Shown one piece after another: positions 45,431-56,659 of a DNA stretch of 64,000 bases. The notes below the pieces were generated by a model. It made no database searches and was not told the origin of the DNA. It was given only the letters and a program-made list of their open reading frames with translations. The stretch comes from Gonatopus flavifemur (lineage: Eukaryota > Arthropoda > Insecta > Hymenoptera > Dryinidae), in NCBI GenBank assembly GCA_018340375.1, contig JAFFJZ010000017.1:2036001-2100000 (forward strand), in the 5' to 3' direction. The translations under genes were made by a program, and so were the position numbers. Positions within the stretch are counted from its first letter, which is position 1. Each line of letters opens with the position of its first letter.

Positions 45431-46170
45431 CAATGTTTGCAATATTTACTTGTCCGTAATTCTCAGCTTACAAGCCTGGCTTTTCATTTTCTTTTTCCAA
45501 CATTCCTTCTCCATCGCTTCTTTTCAAAATTTTATCCTCATCCTGTATTTTCAAGATACAGTCTTCATTTTCAGCAGAACAACTGTTTTCATGATGCATT
45601 TGAGCAGCCTGCAAGTCAGATAGTTTGCAGTCAAAAACAATGGTTGGAAGAATTAAATTTGTTATAAAAACTTATTTTTGAACAAATATTTTCATCGAAT
45701 GTGCGATGTCTGGATTCACATAATCTTTATATCGATGATAATAATAATTATCGAAGTTATATACAAGACGAAAAGAATGTGTATAATAAAGTTTATTGTC
45801 TCAAATAATTCAAGAAATTTACCTCATGTACTTACGATATGTAGGCTATACAAAGACAGTTAATCACCACTTGTAATTCAAGAGGACGTTTCGCATGTCG
45901 ATGAGCAGTACTCCTAGGAACTGGAATATTTTCATAGCGATAGCGTTTAAAAATTCGTGTCATATTCCACTTTTACCACAGTTGACACAGTTCTTTTTTA
46001 TTTATTTGTTTCACTATTTTATGAAAACAGGTCTCTCACTTCGAAGCAAAAGTCTCTGTCAACACAGCGGCAGTCGCCATTTGAGGCCTGTTGAGGCGAC
46101 CCACGTCTTTCAGATAATCTGATTGGTTCAATGGTAATTCGACGCGATCACCTGATCAGTCGCCATGTTC
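45431..46170. other. No gene recognised
   Basis: AT-rich with short frames. From about 46060 the sequence becomes GC-richer (GGCAGTCGCCATTTGAGGCC), and it ends in GTGCAG followed by GTAAAA after the MITE. This could be a non-coding exon with a donor, but nothing confirms it. Confidence 0.3.
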
Positions 46171-46178
46171 TTGTGCAG

Positions 46179-46346
46179 GGAGTGATGCTAGAAAACTAGC
46201 ACGGTACCGGAATCACCCCCTCCATGGACGCGTCTATACACGCATGGTATAACTGTATATATCATATACATAGTTATAACTTGTGTGTACAGATGGGTCC
46301 GTGGAGGGGGTACTCCCGGTACCGTGCTAGTTTTCTGGCATCACTG
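46179..46346. mobile_element. hAT-type MITE, perfect 8-bp duplication
   Basis: The arms share AGTGATGC(T/C)AGAAAACTAG and then CACGGTACCGG and CCCCCTCCA. The duplication TTGTGCAG lies at 46171-46178 and 46347-46354. 168 bp, non-coding. Confidence 0.9.
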
Positions 46347-46960
46347 TTGTGCAGGTAAAAATTGTAGACGCTTCCTGAGTATATAGAATGAGATAACTAT
46401 GTAAACTCTGCTTTTACTTTGACTGAATAGGACATAGTGCGTCATTATAAAATTTTTGATAATAATAATATCCCACCCAACGCAGTTTGTCACAGCAACG
46501 TAACGGCGACAAACAATTTTGTTACTGGTGATGTAACCTGTTTGTTACCGGCAATGTCCTGGTTGGTAGTAATTTCCTACTCAACAAATGTAACCAGGAT
46601 GTAACCACCACATTGAAGATGAAACATCATTATACTTCTGCGATGTCGGCGTTACGTGACAGGTGATGTTCTAAAATCACTGCAACATTCCAGTAATGGA
46701 GTCTGTTACATTTTACTTTCCCGAAAAAGCCATCATTGTAACATCCCAGTAATGAAATTTGTTACATTTTCCTTTCCCGAGAAAATCATCGCTGTAATAT
46801 CCCAGTGATCAAGTTGGTAACATTGGAATTTCATGAAAATTTACGAATATTAGTATGAATGATTGTTTCTTTATGAGAGTTCAGAAAAGACAACTGAGGG
46901 GAAATTAAGGTCCTCGTTGCAGAATTTTATAGAATATCTTATCAATTCATTATTAACTTT

Positions 46961-49723
46961 GCCTCCCCGTGGATGATTGCTGTGATGATTCTGGAGTGGG
47001 GATTATAGGGTAATTCATCCAGGATCAAAGAACGGTCAAGCAGGTGTAGGAATTGTAATGCACAAAAGAGTAGGAAATAGAACTGAAAATTATTTGCAAC
47101 ATAATGAACGTGTGATGATGGTTAGAATCAGAACAAAACTGGTAGACCCAGTCATAGTCCAAGTATACATGCCCACATCTGCATATTCGGAGGAAGATAT
47201 TGAAAAAGCGTACGAAGAAATAGAATGAGTGATAGAATATGTGAAGGGAGAAGAGAATTTGATAGTGATGAGGGATTGGAATGCGGTAGTAGGACAAGGA
47301 AAAGAGGACAACATAATAGGAGATTTTGCGTTAGGGAGGAGGAACGATAGAGGACAACGTTTAGTCGAATTATGTGAAAATCATAAGATGGTTATCCCAA
47401 ACACTTTATTTGAAAATCATCCGAGAAGAATCTACATTTGGAAAATGCCAGGAGATACAGCAAGATACCAAATTGATTACATATTAGTGAAACAAAGATT
47501 TAGAAACCAAGTGAAAAACTGTAAAACTTATCACAGTGCAGATATAGATAGTGATCATAATATGTTGATGATGAAATGTTCTCTGAAATTCAAATCTCTG
47601 AAGAAGGAGAGGAAAATGCAGAAAAGATGGAATTTGAAGAACCTCAAGCAAAAACAAACACATGAGGCATTCGAGAAAATGTTGGATGAAAAATTGGGAG
47701 ATCAAAAAGAGGAAGACTTGGGAATAGAGAGGGGATGGACGAAGATGAAGGGGAATATAAGAGAATGTGCGGATAAGATTTTGGAGAATAATGGAGTAGA
47801 ACCTGAAAACCCATGGATAACGGGATACATTTTAGAATTGATAAATGCAAGAAGAAAATACAAGAATAATGATAGCCAAGAAGGCCAGCAACGATACAAA
47901 TCATTGACAAATAAAATAACAAGAGGATCAAGGAAAGCAAAAGAACAGTGGTCAGAAGAGAAATGTCAGGAAATAGAAATAAGATTGCATTTAGGAAAAA
48001 TAGATGAAGCATATAGGATTATTAAAAGATTTTTCGGACAAATGAAATCTAGAAGCAATAAGATTAGAAACTCTCTAGGACGACAATTGATAAAAACGGA
48101 AGAGGAAATAGAACAGTGGATCAATCATTTGGAAGACTTGTATAGAGGAAACGATGATATAGCACTTTTAGAGAAGGAGGAGGTCGTAGATGAGGAAGAA
48201 TTGGGAGATTCGATATTGAGATCAGAATTCGACAAGGCTTTGAAAAAATTGAAAAATAATAAAACGCCAGGAATAGATGGCATAAATGCGGACCTTATGG
48301 AAGCCTCCAGTCAGAGAATTCGTGACGCACTGTTTGAATTGATTGAAAATATGTACGAAAAAGGAGAAGTACCGGAAGATTTCCAAAAGAATAAAATTGT
48401 CGCTATCCCGAAAAAACAAGGGGCAGACAAATGCGAGAACTACAGAACGATTAGTTTGACTTCACATGCTTCGAAAATACTGACCAAAATTACATACGGG
48501 AGGATGGAAAATAAAATAGAGACTAGATTGGCAGGAAATGAATTTGGTTTTAGAAAAAATAGGGGAACGCGAGAAGCGATTTTAGCAATTAGGGCAGTAA
48601 TAAAGAAAAGGATAGCGCTGAAGAAATCTGTGTACATAGGTTTTGTAGATATACAAAAGGCTTTCGATAATGTGGACTGGGAGAAGATGTTTGCGATCCT
48701 GAAGAAGGTGGGAATAAATTATAAAGATAGAAGAATAATATACGAATTATATAAGAATCAAAGTGCAATAATAGACATAGAGGGTCAGGAAGGGGAAGCA
48801 CAAATAAGAAGAGGGGTGAGACGAGGATGCTCATTATCGCCACTGATTTTCAATTTATGTATAGAAGAAGCAAGGAACGAAGTGAAGGAGGAAATTCAAT
48901 CGAAATTACAGATTCAGGGAGAAAATATGAGTATGTTGAGATTCGCGGATGACATAGCTATACTTGCCACGAGTAGTACTGAGTTAAAAAATATTTTCAA
49001 CACTATGGGAACAATATTATTGGAAAACTATTGTATGAATATAAATATAGAACAAACAAAGTTCATGGTGTGTACAGCAGCGAAAACAGCTAGAAGAACG
49101 AAAATCAAAATAGATACCGAGACAATTGAACAGGTGAAAGAATTCAAATATCTAGGAAGCATAATTACAGAAAACGGCAAAAGCGAAAGAGATATAAGAG
49201 CAAGAATAGCACAAGGGAGACAGGCTTTCCACCAAAAGGAACAGTTATTATGCTGAAAAAATATAAGCTTGGAAGTAAGGAAGAAATTCTTGAAAAGTTA
49301 TGTTTGGAGCACAGCATTATATGGTTGCGAAACTTGGACAATGGGGAAAACTGATCAACGAAGACTTGAAGCTCATGGAATGTGGTGTTATAGGAAGATG
49401 CTCAGAATAAAATGGATAGACGGAGTCAAAAATGGAGGAGTGCTCGACCAGATAAATGAAGAAAGAAATCTTTTGAAACACATCGTGAAAAGGAGAAGCA
49501 ATCTTATAGGACACACATTACGGCATGAGAGTTTATTGAAAACAATATTGGAAGGGAAAATGAATGGTAAAACTGGTAAAGGTAGACCTAGAGCAAGTTA
49601 TATGAAGCGAATCGTATAAGACAAGGGATGTAGTAGATATGTAAAAATTAAACGTTTGGCGGATAATACACAGGGGTGGAGGGTTTCATCAAACCAGTCG
49701 TAAGACTGATTATTTCATGATGA
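46961..49723 (+). mobile_element. RTE-like LINE, 5' truncated, 10-bp target duplication
   Basis: The perfect duplication TATTAACTTT lies at 46951-46960 and 49724-49733, and the foldback arm continues after it. The element starts inside the endonuclease domain, so it is 5' truncated, as is usual for target-primed insertion. It has one long frame in the plus direction and no poly(A) tail that I can see. Confidence 0.9.
46985..49702 (+). pseudogene. LINE endonuclease-reverse transcriptase with three in-frame stops
   Basis: The endonuclease part has VQVYMPTSAYSEEDIEKAY, then the DWNAVVGQG catalytic box and the SDHNMLMMKC end motif (about 47555). Reverse transcriptase landmarks follow: NNKTPGIDGINADL, DFQKNKIVAIPKKQGADKC, NEFGFRKNRGTREAI, VDIQKAFDNVDWEKM, GVRRGCSLSPLIFNL and the catalytic FADDIAIL (about 48945). 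The C-terminus has YVWSTALYGCETWT and GHTLRHESLLKTILEGK. Stops at about 47226 (TGA), 49254 (TGA) and 49617 (TAA) lie in one otherwise continuous frame. The style is that of insect proteins often annotated as craniofacial development protein 2-like, i.e. RTE-clade LINEs. Clade is inference. Confidence 0.9.
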
Positions 49724-50119
49724 TATTAACTTTGATTAGCGAATATAATGATTTCAAGCCGGATAATCAAATGAATTCTCATCATTGACATACATTATTA
49801 TCAAACAGGGAACTTATAAAAGAAGGTATCACATTGGAATGAGTACATTATCATCGAAACATGAAATATTTATTATATTCAAAAAATGACCGGACCTGAA
49901 TGGCCTCCAAGTACGAACAAAGAGGTCACAAATTTGTAATGAATTTTTCCAAAAACTCTTCAACGAAAAAAAATTGACAATATCATTATAACCTTTTCGT
50001 AGAGGATCGAACGTTGACTATGAATTCAGATATTCCCATGATTATTCAAATATCAATTCAGTCACTAAGATACCTAAATTTTCATCCAACTTGAAATCAC
50101 AGGTGCATGATCTGTCACT

Positions 50120-50205
50120 TATCATTATCATTATTATCATTATTATTATTATTATTATCATTATTGTCATTATTATTGTCGTTATAATTATTACGTTTAT
50201 TATCA
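50120..50205. repeat. (ATT/ATC)n microsatellite
   Basis: Long run of ATT and ATC triplets in the centre of the foldback element. The isoleucine-rich frame there is an artefact. Confidence 0.9.
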
Positions 50206-51151
50206 TCATCATCCCCGAAAAATATGGCCCGAACTTGTTCTGTTCTGTCTCAAAACCTTTCAGTTCACTCTAGTGTGTAATCATTTCATCCGACTCTAAG
50301 TTTTTTTTTATAAACAAAAGAAAAAGTCATATATTAAGAATGGATGGATGATATATCGCTCGAGATCTCTCGAATACCAAGGGTCTAATTTTCCTCGGTC
50401 ATTGCTTATACGTCCTTAAGTACTCTTTGAAATGTATATCTATCAATCTAGTCCCCGGTCATCAAAATAGATTAGTATCATATTTCATATTATATGCGCG
50501 TTCCTTCCATTTTTTGAATATGATCAATATTTCATGTTTCGATGATAATGTACTCATTCCAATGTGATACCTTCTTTTATAAGTTCCCTGTTCGATAACA
50601 AGGTATGTCAATGATGAGAATTTATTTGATTATCCGACTTGAATTAATTATATTCGCTGATCAAAGTTAATAAAGAATTGATAAAATATTCTATAAAATT
50701 CTGCAACGAGAACCTTAATTTTTCCTCAGTTGTCTTTTCTGAACTCTTATACAGAAATAATCATTCATACTAATATTCGTAAATTTTCATCAAATTCCAA
50801 TGTTACCAACCTGATCACTGGGATATTACAGCGATGATTTTCTCGGGAAAGGAAAATGTAACAAATTTCATTACTGGGATGTTACAGTAATGACTTTTTC
50901 GGGAAAGTAAAATGTAACAGACTCCATTACTGGAGTGTTGCAGTGATTTTAGAACATCACCTGTCACGTAACGCCAACATCGCAGAACTATAATGATGTT
51001 CCATCTGCAATGTGGTGGTTACATCCTGGTTACATTTGTTGAGTAGGAAATTACTACCAACCAGGACATTGCCGGTAACAAACAGGTTACATCACCAGTA
51101 ACAAAATTGTTTGTCGCCGTTACGTTGCTGTGACAAATTGCGTTGGGTGGG

Positions 51152-52118
51152 TATAACACACATATTCCATTTTGAACTCATATATGGTATTTTGAATTCA
51201 TATATGGAATATTTACACTGGGAAGAATATTTGGTGAAATCAAGACTATTTCTAAAAGTTTAGAATGATCCTCCCAGTTACTCCTTACTCATTTAATGTC
51301 CTTTTCTTTGTGAGCGTGATTTACTACTGTAGAAAAGAATTCTCAATGACTTGGGTCATTGAACATGGAACATCTTTTCAAACGTTATTTATAGAATGAA
51401 TAACATATATTTCCATACATTCCCCTCATCACATACACTGTGAGGCCTGGAATCTATACGAATTGATAGAATGTTATTGCGTGCTTAGAATAATAATTTC
51501 CTAATATTCTGGTGTGAATATCAAGACTTCCCGCACCTACTTGAAATTTGAAGTTGACGAAATTTTGTCTTAAGGATTGAGTCTTTTTCTGAATGAACGA
51601 CATAGAATGAACATGAAATTCATGTGATGAATGCATATAAAGTCATCTCAAATTATGCACACAGATAAAATATGTACGTGAAACAATTGTATTCAAATAT
51701 AAATTACTATTATCAAATATAAACCTTATTGCATATCATACTACAGATGTACTTGATATATTCAAATCCATAATCCATCCATGGCAGTCTTCCACCAATG
51801 AATGAATAATTGAATATAATGATTAATTACTGATATAAATCGTCGATCAAAACCAAAGATTCAACGCTCTGAATTACTTTAGTTTTGTCATAATTTCACA
51901 CACTTCCTCCTATCCTTCCACAATACATACAGTAGGGGAATCAATATAAATTGTTCAAGAAACTTGGACAATCTTCATAGGATTTTATGTATTCAGAATG
52001 TTACACGTGAAAAAAAATCACAATGCGAGTCCTAAGAAATCGTGTTTGAATGTATCAAAAGATTTTTTAGAATCAAAAACCATTCAAACTAAGTGTATGA
52101 CAAAAATATCCAAATAAT
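51152..52118. other. No gene recognised
   Basis: AT-rich sequence, about 970 bp, with no recognisable frame. A short local duplication of TTTTGAACTCATATATGG lies at about 51170-51210. Confidence 0.4.
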
Positions 52119-52283
52119 CCCTGGCGAAAAAGATCTCATAATTTCTCATTATTTCTCATAAAGTCCCAATTCCTAGAGAAAATAAAAGAAATCATGAGAG
52201 TTTATGAGATTTCCTCATAATTTCTTCAGGAATTGGGACTTTATGAGAAATAATGAGGAATTATGGGCTCATTTTCGCTAGGG
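52119..52283. mobile_element. Foldback MITE with CCCTGGCGAAAA end
   Basis: The left end CCCTGGCGAAAAAGATCTCA pairs with the right end, reversed, CCCTAGCGAAAATGAGCCCA. The arms continue through TTTCTCATAAAGTCCCAATT. 165 bp, non-coding. Likely the same family as 3184-3421 and 38279-38438. Confidence 0.8.
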
Positions 52284-53745
52284 ATACTGTTATATAGAAT
52301 ATGATATGAGACATGATACATATAAGAAGATAATAATGTATTGAAATCACAGATTATAGTTTGAATTTCCATGCATGATGAGATAGTGCACATGAATAAG
52401 TCATACAATCGAAAATACAATATTTTCAGTTTTGTATTTATGGAGAAAGAATACACAGATTTTTGTTTTTTCACATGTCTTGATATAATGTGAGGTACAC
52501 ACATTACCTACTTGAGATTTTTTGTTTCATTCGGACATTGAAATTTGCTTCATTAAAACATTTGATCCTAATTGAACAAAATTTCGTCAACATCAAAGTA
52601 TTTTCGAAAAGAAAGTATCAACTTTCAATCACCATGTCGAATTGGTTGACAATAGTTTTGTATTTCAATAATTTGAGAATCATGTTGAACTGACAATGAA
52701 TTGCTTTCATTCTAAGAACACCCCAATCATGATATATGAAATTTTCTCCGAGTTCTACAATACCAAAAAACAGTTTTTCATAAAATGACATTTGATACTA
52801 TGGAGTAAATACTTTCTTATCAAATATTTTCAAGTTTTCGTTCGATCATGACTTTACAGAAATGCAGCCACCCAAATGTGCTGCATCATCAAGTGGATGT
52901 AGTTCTGCAACGTCCCCTTCTTCAGGTCGGTGTGAGTCCGACGATAAGGTTTGTACAGTGTAAAACATTATTTTTATATTGTTCACTCAGCATCAGTGAA
53001 TTTCGTCAAGTTCATCATATATTACCATTTTTAGGTGAGTTTAGGATTTGGGGTTGGTTTATTTCTAAGATCTCTTGGAACCTAATGTCACGAACAAGAG
53101 AGACATCCGAATGGGCGGGTGCACTCCTTCGAGGAGTGTTCGACGAAGATGGTTGGGTGAAAAGTTCCTGCGCTCACCAGGAGATAGCACTGCTAGCTCA
53201 AAACTTTTTTTTTCTCAAGTCGGTATATCTGTCCTGAGAACACATGCAAAGTTACAAGTCATTCTGTCAATTCATTCTTTGTTTACAAGAGTAGTGTGTG
53301 ACCGGGTCTGGGCCGTCATAACAAACCCCCACCACTGGGCCAGTTTGGCGCCGATGCACCTGTACAGATAAGACAATATAATCTGTCTGAGATAAGATAA
53401 GGGTGGTTATCAGGTGGCAGGTGGAACAGGTGTATGAGAGTTGGGGGGGTTGAGAAAGGAGGGGTTGGGGAGGTGGGTGGTAGGTTTTTCAGAGTTGTGA
53501 TGTACTTTTTCACCTTCCTTCGACACATGAGATTTTTTTCCCAACAACGTGTACGTACAAGACAGAAGTTCGAGAGAGAGAGAGAGAGAGAGAGAGCTCC
53601 ATACGTTCCGTAGACGAGAAGGAAAGAGACGAAACTAAGTATTACCGATAGCCACGGTACTATATGTATCGTACAACCATGTATATATACATACCTGATG
53701 AAGAAACGAAATATATTTCTTCTCTCTCTCTTCACCGTTCTCCGT
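52284..53745. other. No firm gene; two exon-like stretches
   Basis: An AG acceptor (TGACTTTACAG) near 52859 leads into an open stretch that could encode MQPPKCAASSSGC... up to AAG/gtttgt at about 52950. An open, GC-richer stretch lies at 53075-53210. Neither is recognisable. A (GA)n run lies at 53572-53596, and a G-rich run at 53443-53490. This may include the left flank of the Polinton-like element, but no terminal repeat is visible. Confidence 0.3.
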
Positions 53746-54303
53746 TCAATACGTCTCTGTACAAGATTGAATATGGTGCGAAACGAAGAATCGAGATCGT
53801 TGTCTTTGACCATGACCACGTAGAATTCCATTCCGATTGTGTACACAAGTAGGAAACCTATTCATCCTTCGGTAAAGTTGCATGACTCTCTTGTCGTTGA
53901 TTCGTGTATTGTTGGTAAAAAGCCCCAAAAATTGGCGAAGACTGTAGCCACGACACATATGATGTAAAAAAACAATACAATATTGTCCACAATATGAGGA
54001 TGTAATGCTTTAGAGTCGTCAAGTGTTCCAGACGAAGGATGATGTGTTTCGTTGCAATCGTTGGACGAATCTTGAGTCTTGTGGTGGCATTCCATAGCTA
54101 TCGAAATATGTTCCTCTCCCTTTACTATCGACATACATTGCGACCCAGTGGGTTCCTGGTTTTGTGTGTTCATCGGTGTTGGCCACGATAGCCGTCGGTC
54201 TCGTCCACACCCGCGGGACACGGTCTACAGGATAAACTCCTATGTCGTTGGCATCGAATCGGTTCAAAACTCTCTGTATTTCTATGCTGTTCATCCGTTC
54301 CAA
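53746..54303 (-). pseudogene. Adenain-like cysteine protease of the Polinton-like element
   Basis: Would process capsid precursors in an assembling particle, as adenovirus adenain does. Start ATG at 54303 (MERMNSIEIQRVLNRFDAND). The His of the triad is in GTHWVAMYVD, the acidic partner in TYFDSYGMPP, and the Gln/Cys block in YCGQYCIVFLHHMCRG (about 53975-53940). Two in-frame stops, TGA at 54019-54021 and TAA at 54010-54012, fall just before the Cys block. Reading continues in the same frame to about 53746, so a single functional protein cannot be made. The start overlaps the end of the upstream gene. Family identity is by motif layout. Confidence 0.8.
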
Positions 54304-54838
54304 TATTTCCAGAAGACGATTTGCTCAAATTATTGATGGGCTTAGAATATGATTCACGAATTGAATTGTTTTCCAAAAGCCAATATTTCAATTTCACAGC
54401 GTTAGTCAATGCACACCGATATGTCTCGGCAGTATTCAAGACGTGATGTACACAACGTTCGTCTTTATAGAATAAATCTTTGAAAGCCGGTGACCTCTTT
54501 TCCAAATTCACAACTTCCCTGGTTAGAATGTTTTGTAAATAGGAAACTTTTTCTCTCCCTCTCACGTATATAACGTTCGCAGATCTGGCAATATCTCGTA
54601 TATTTTGATGAAGTTGTTCAATTTTCATGTCACCATCAAACCACTCGATACCGTGATAGTGTCTTGATAAATAATTATTCTTGCTCCTATATGTTTCTGC
54701 AAGTTCAGCGAATGAATGTGGTGGAGCAGCAATCCAATGTGCGTAGTAAGATGAATCGATACACACTACAGCAACTTCTTTGGATATAAATTCACCATTC
54801 AAATCATATACACCTTGGATGTCGAATACAAAATCCAT
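54170..54838 (-). CDS. Conserved Polinton-associated protein of unknown function (D-x-Q-G type)
   Basis: From the ATG at 54838 the protein begins MDFVFDIQGVYDLNGEFI, followed by SKEVAVVCID. Further on are HYHGIEWFDGD, ANVIYVRGREKVSYLQ, LEKRSPAFKDLF and a CVHH near the C-terminal third. I recall proteins with this layout next to Polinton-like capsid genes and scattered in insect genomes. The acidic N-terminal motif and the W-x-D-G motif hint at a nuclease-like fold, but that is speculation. About 220 codons. The last part overlaps the protease start in another frame, so the true C-terminus may be shorter or shifted. No stop breaks the body. Confidence 0.6.
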   Translation of the reverse strand: MDFVFDIQGVYDLNGEFISKEVAVVCIDSSYYAHWIAAPPHSFAELAETYRSKNNYLSRHYHGIEWFDGDMKIEQLHQNIRDIARSANVIYVRGREKVSYLQNILTREVVNLEKRSPAFKDLFYKDERCVHHVLNTAETYRCALTNAVKLKYWLLENNSIRESYSKPINNLSKSSSGNIGTDEQHRNTESFEPIRCQRHRSLSCRPCPAGVDETDGYRGQHR

Positions 54839-55168
54839 AGTACGTAAGAAATCGAAGTCTCTCAAATGAGACCCTTACTATGAACTGACATTCTTGCTCT
54901 GCACAAACGTCTTTTTATATCTGCATTCTCACCCTCTCCTCTTTTTTACAGGAATGGACAAGAAATATAGAAGTAGATAAGTTCTACTATCTTCGTTTCC
55001 TAACTTATGAAGACTATGTATTTCAGTTCTAGTGGTCACCTTTGTGGACACAAGATAATATTTTTATCTTTTTTTATCCAAACAAGATGATTTCGTTGAT
55101 ATGTAGAGGAAGGTTTCTAAGACTTTCAGAGAGATGTTCTCGTTGATCTTTCCTCTTTTCCAAAAGAT
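54839..55168. other. Intergenic gap in the Polinton-like element
   Basis: About 330 AT-rich bases between the major capsid gene and the unknown gene. No frame seen. Likely carries the promoter of the downstream pair and the 3' end of the capsid transcript. Confidence 0.4.
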
Positions 55169-56515
55169 TCATCCATCAAAATCAATCATGATTTGTCTTG
55201 AAGAATCAATTTCCAATATGTTATCGGATTCAGCGTATACAATAGCGTTGATGGTTTGTTGCAAACTCTCATCGAAACGTACTTCAATTCGTACACAACC
55301 ATGTTTCACAAGATTCCAATGTGTTGCGCAATGAGCGGAAAGGTCTGGCGTTAGATCAAATGCAAATAAACAATAACCATCAGGATAATCTTCTCTGGCA
55401 ATTGAATTCCCTTCGTTTAAGAAATGAATCCCTGTCCCAGAGAAGAGTGTGTGATAGGCGTCAACGTGAAGTCCTTTATCTTTGTTGAAACATGGTTGAA
55501 GAGGTTTACTAGGAATTTGTGTACCATCAACGTATAAAGATAAGAAGTTGATACCATACTGTTGGAAATTATAAGGATTCAAAGTACGATCACCATTGAA
55601 AGCTTTATTATCCACGAATCCAAGAATAATTCTTTTTGGTAGTTGACCCAATATCACATTATCCAATGTTTCATTGATCACACCCGTATGAATAGTAAAG
55701 GATTTCACTTCAACACATGTTAAAGGATATTCAGCTGAAGACTCAGCCAGCATTTTAGCATATGAGATTGAAACACCGGGATTGATTTTTGCTCTACGTA
55801 TCAGTAATGCTGCTTCAAGGATATTTAATTTCGATGATGAGTTTCGCGTTTCCATGAGACAAAAAGAATCTTCCGCACGGATCAAGCGTAAACGAACTTC
55901 AACACCATTGAGTGAAAATTTGTCTTGATTGAAAACATCACAATGTAAATGGCCCATCATATCAATTGTGTTACCACCTCTAACGAATGTTTGTCGTTTT
56001 GCAAGTCCAGTATTCAGACTAGGCGCTGTTGATGAACCTGGTTGAGCATCCATAGCCCCAGGACTGTCTTGATACCAAAGGCTCGATGTAAGGTGGGATT
56101 TTTTAGCTGGCGATGCATAATTTAATAATGATTCGATGTAGGCTCTATATCCGTAGGCATTGTTGGGCGGTGAAACAAGTTTTTGATTGAAAAATACATC
56201 AATTTGGTTGAACATTGAATGCAGAAGATTATTCACAGGACCCACAACGACCGTTGTTGGTGTAGTCGATGTACCGGCAGGTGCAGCTGTAGATTCCACT
56301 TGTACACGTACACTTAACATGGTGTGTGTAAGATCCAAATATTCTTCTCCATGGCCTGGTATGACGAATTCTATTGGAGAGTCATCCGTTAGAGAAGAAA
56401 CGGGCTTGTAATGTATCCATTGTGAACTTTCTACACTGGTTTGCGTTGGTGGTATTGAAAATAAATCAAGTTCGAATTTCATACATTCACAAGAATGAGA
56501 GTGTAAGAAAGACAT
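55169..56515 (-). CDS. Major capsid protein, F54H12.2-like
   Basis: 448 codons, open throughout, ATG at 56515. The protein resembles the family named after nematode F54H12.2, which is encoded by Polinton/Maverick and adintovirus-like elements and taken as their hexon-type major capsid protein (double jelly-roll). Landmarks are SQWIHYKPVSSLTDDSPIEF near the start, GPVNNLLHSMFNQIDVFFN at about residue 90, FNGDRTLNPYNFQQYGINFL in the last third, and the closing GCVRIEVRFDE ... IVYAESDNILEID. It would form the main icosahedral shell. No stop or frameshift, unlike the polymerase and protease. The capsid role is from established work on related elements; the assignment here rests on motif recall. 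Confidence 0.85.
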   Translation of the reverse strand: MSFLHSHSCECMKFELDLFSIPPTQTSVESSQWIHYKPVSSLTDDSPIEFVIPGHGEEYLDLTHTMLSVRVQVESTAAPAGTSTTPTTVVVGPVNNLLHSMFNQIDVFFNQKLVSPPNNAYGYRAYIESLLNYASPAKKSHLTSSLWYQDSPGAMDAQPGSSTAPSLNTGLAKRQTFVRGGNTIDMMGHLHCDVFNQDKFSLNGVEVRLRLIRAEDSFCLMETRNSSSKLNILEAALLIRRAKINPGVSISYAKMLAESSAEYPLTCVEVKSFTIHTGVINETLDNVILGQLPKRIILGFVDNKAFNGDRTLNPYNFQQYGINFLSLYVDGTQIPSKPLQPCFNKDKGLHVDAYHTLFSGTGIHFLNEGNSIAREDYPDGYCLFAFDLTPDLSAHCATHWNLVKHGCVRIEVRFDESLQQTINAIVYAESDNILEIDSSRQIMIDFDG

Positions 56516-56659
56516 TTTTCCAATTATCGTTCGATCAAATAGTGTTGAATATATCTGACACAGTACGTCTTTTTACGGTTGTTTTTCCAACCTTGCTTCT
56601 TTTCCTATTCTCCTTCGTAGAATTTCTTTTACGTTTTGTATTACGTTTTTTCGTTTTCT

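Larger units (their letters stand above)
46472..51151. mobile_element. Foldback DNA transposon with about 0.7-kb arms, split by a LINE
   Basis: The ends are CCCACCCAACGCAGTTTGTC and, reversed, CCCACCCAACGCAATTTGTC. TAT flanks both sides. The left arm is 46472-46960 plus 49734-49920, with a LINE between; the right arm is about 50490-51151. Shared words include AACAGGTTACATCACCAG and AAGGTATCACATTGGAATG. The about 570-bp centre has an (ATT)n microsatellite at 50120-50205 and no transposase. Without the LINE it is about 1.9 kb. Class unknown. Confidence 0.85.

Noticed and set aside
47484..48843. Hydrophobic minus-strand frames opposite the LINE
   Set aside because: Antisense shadows of the reverse transcriptase, made of Ser, Phe and Leu because the sense strand is Lys/Glu-rich.
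50091..50273. Isoleucine-rich open frame
   Set aside because: Microsatellite artefact.
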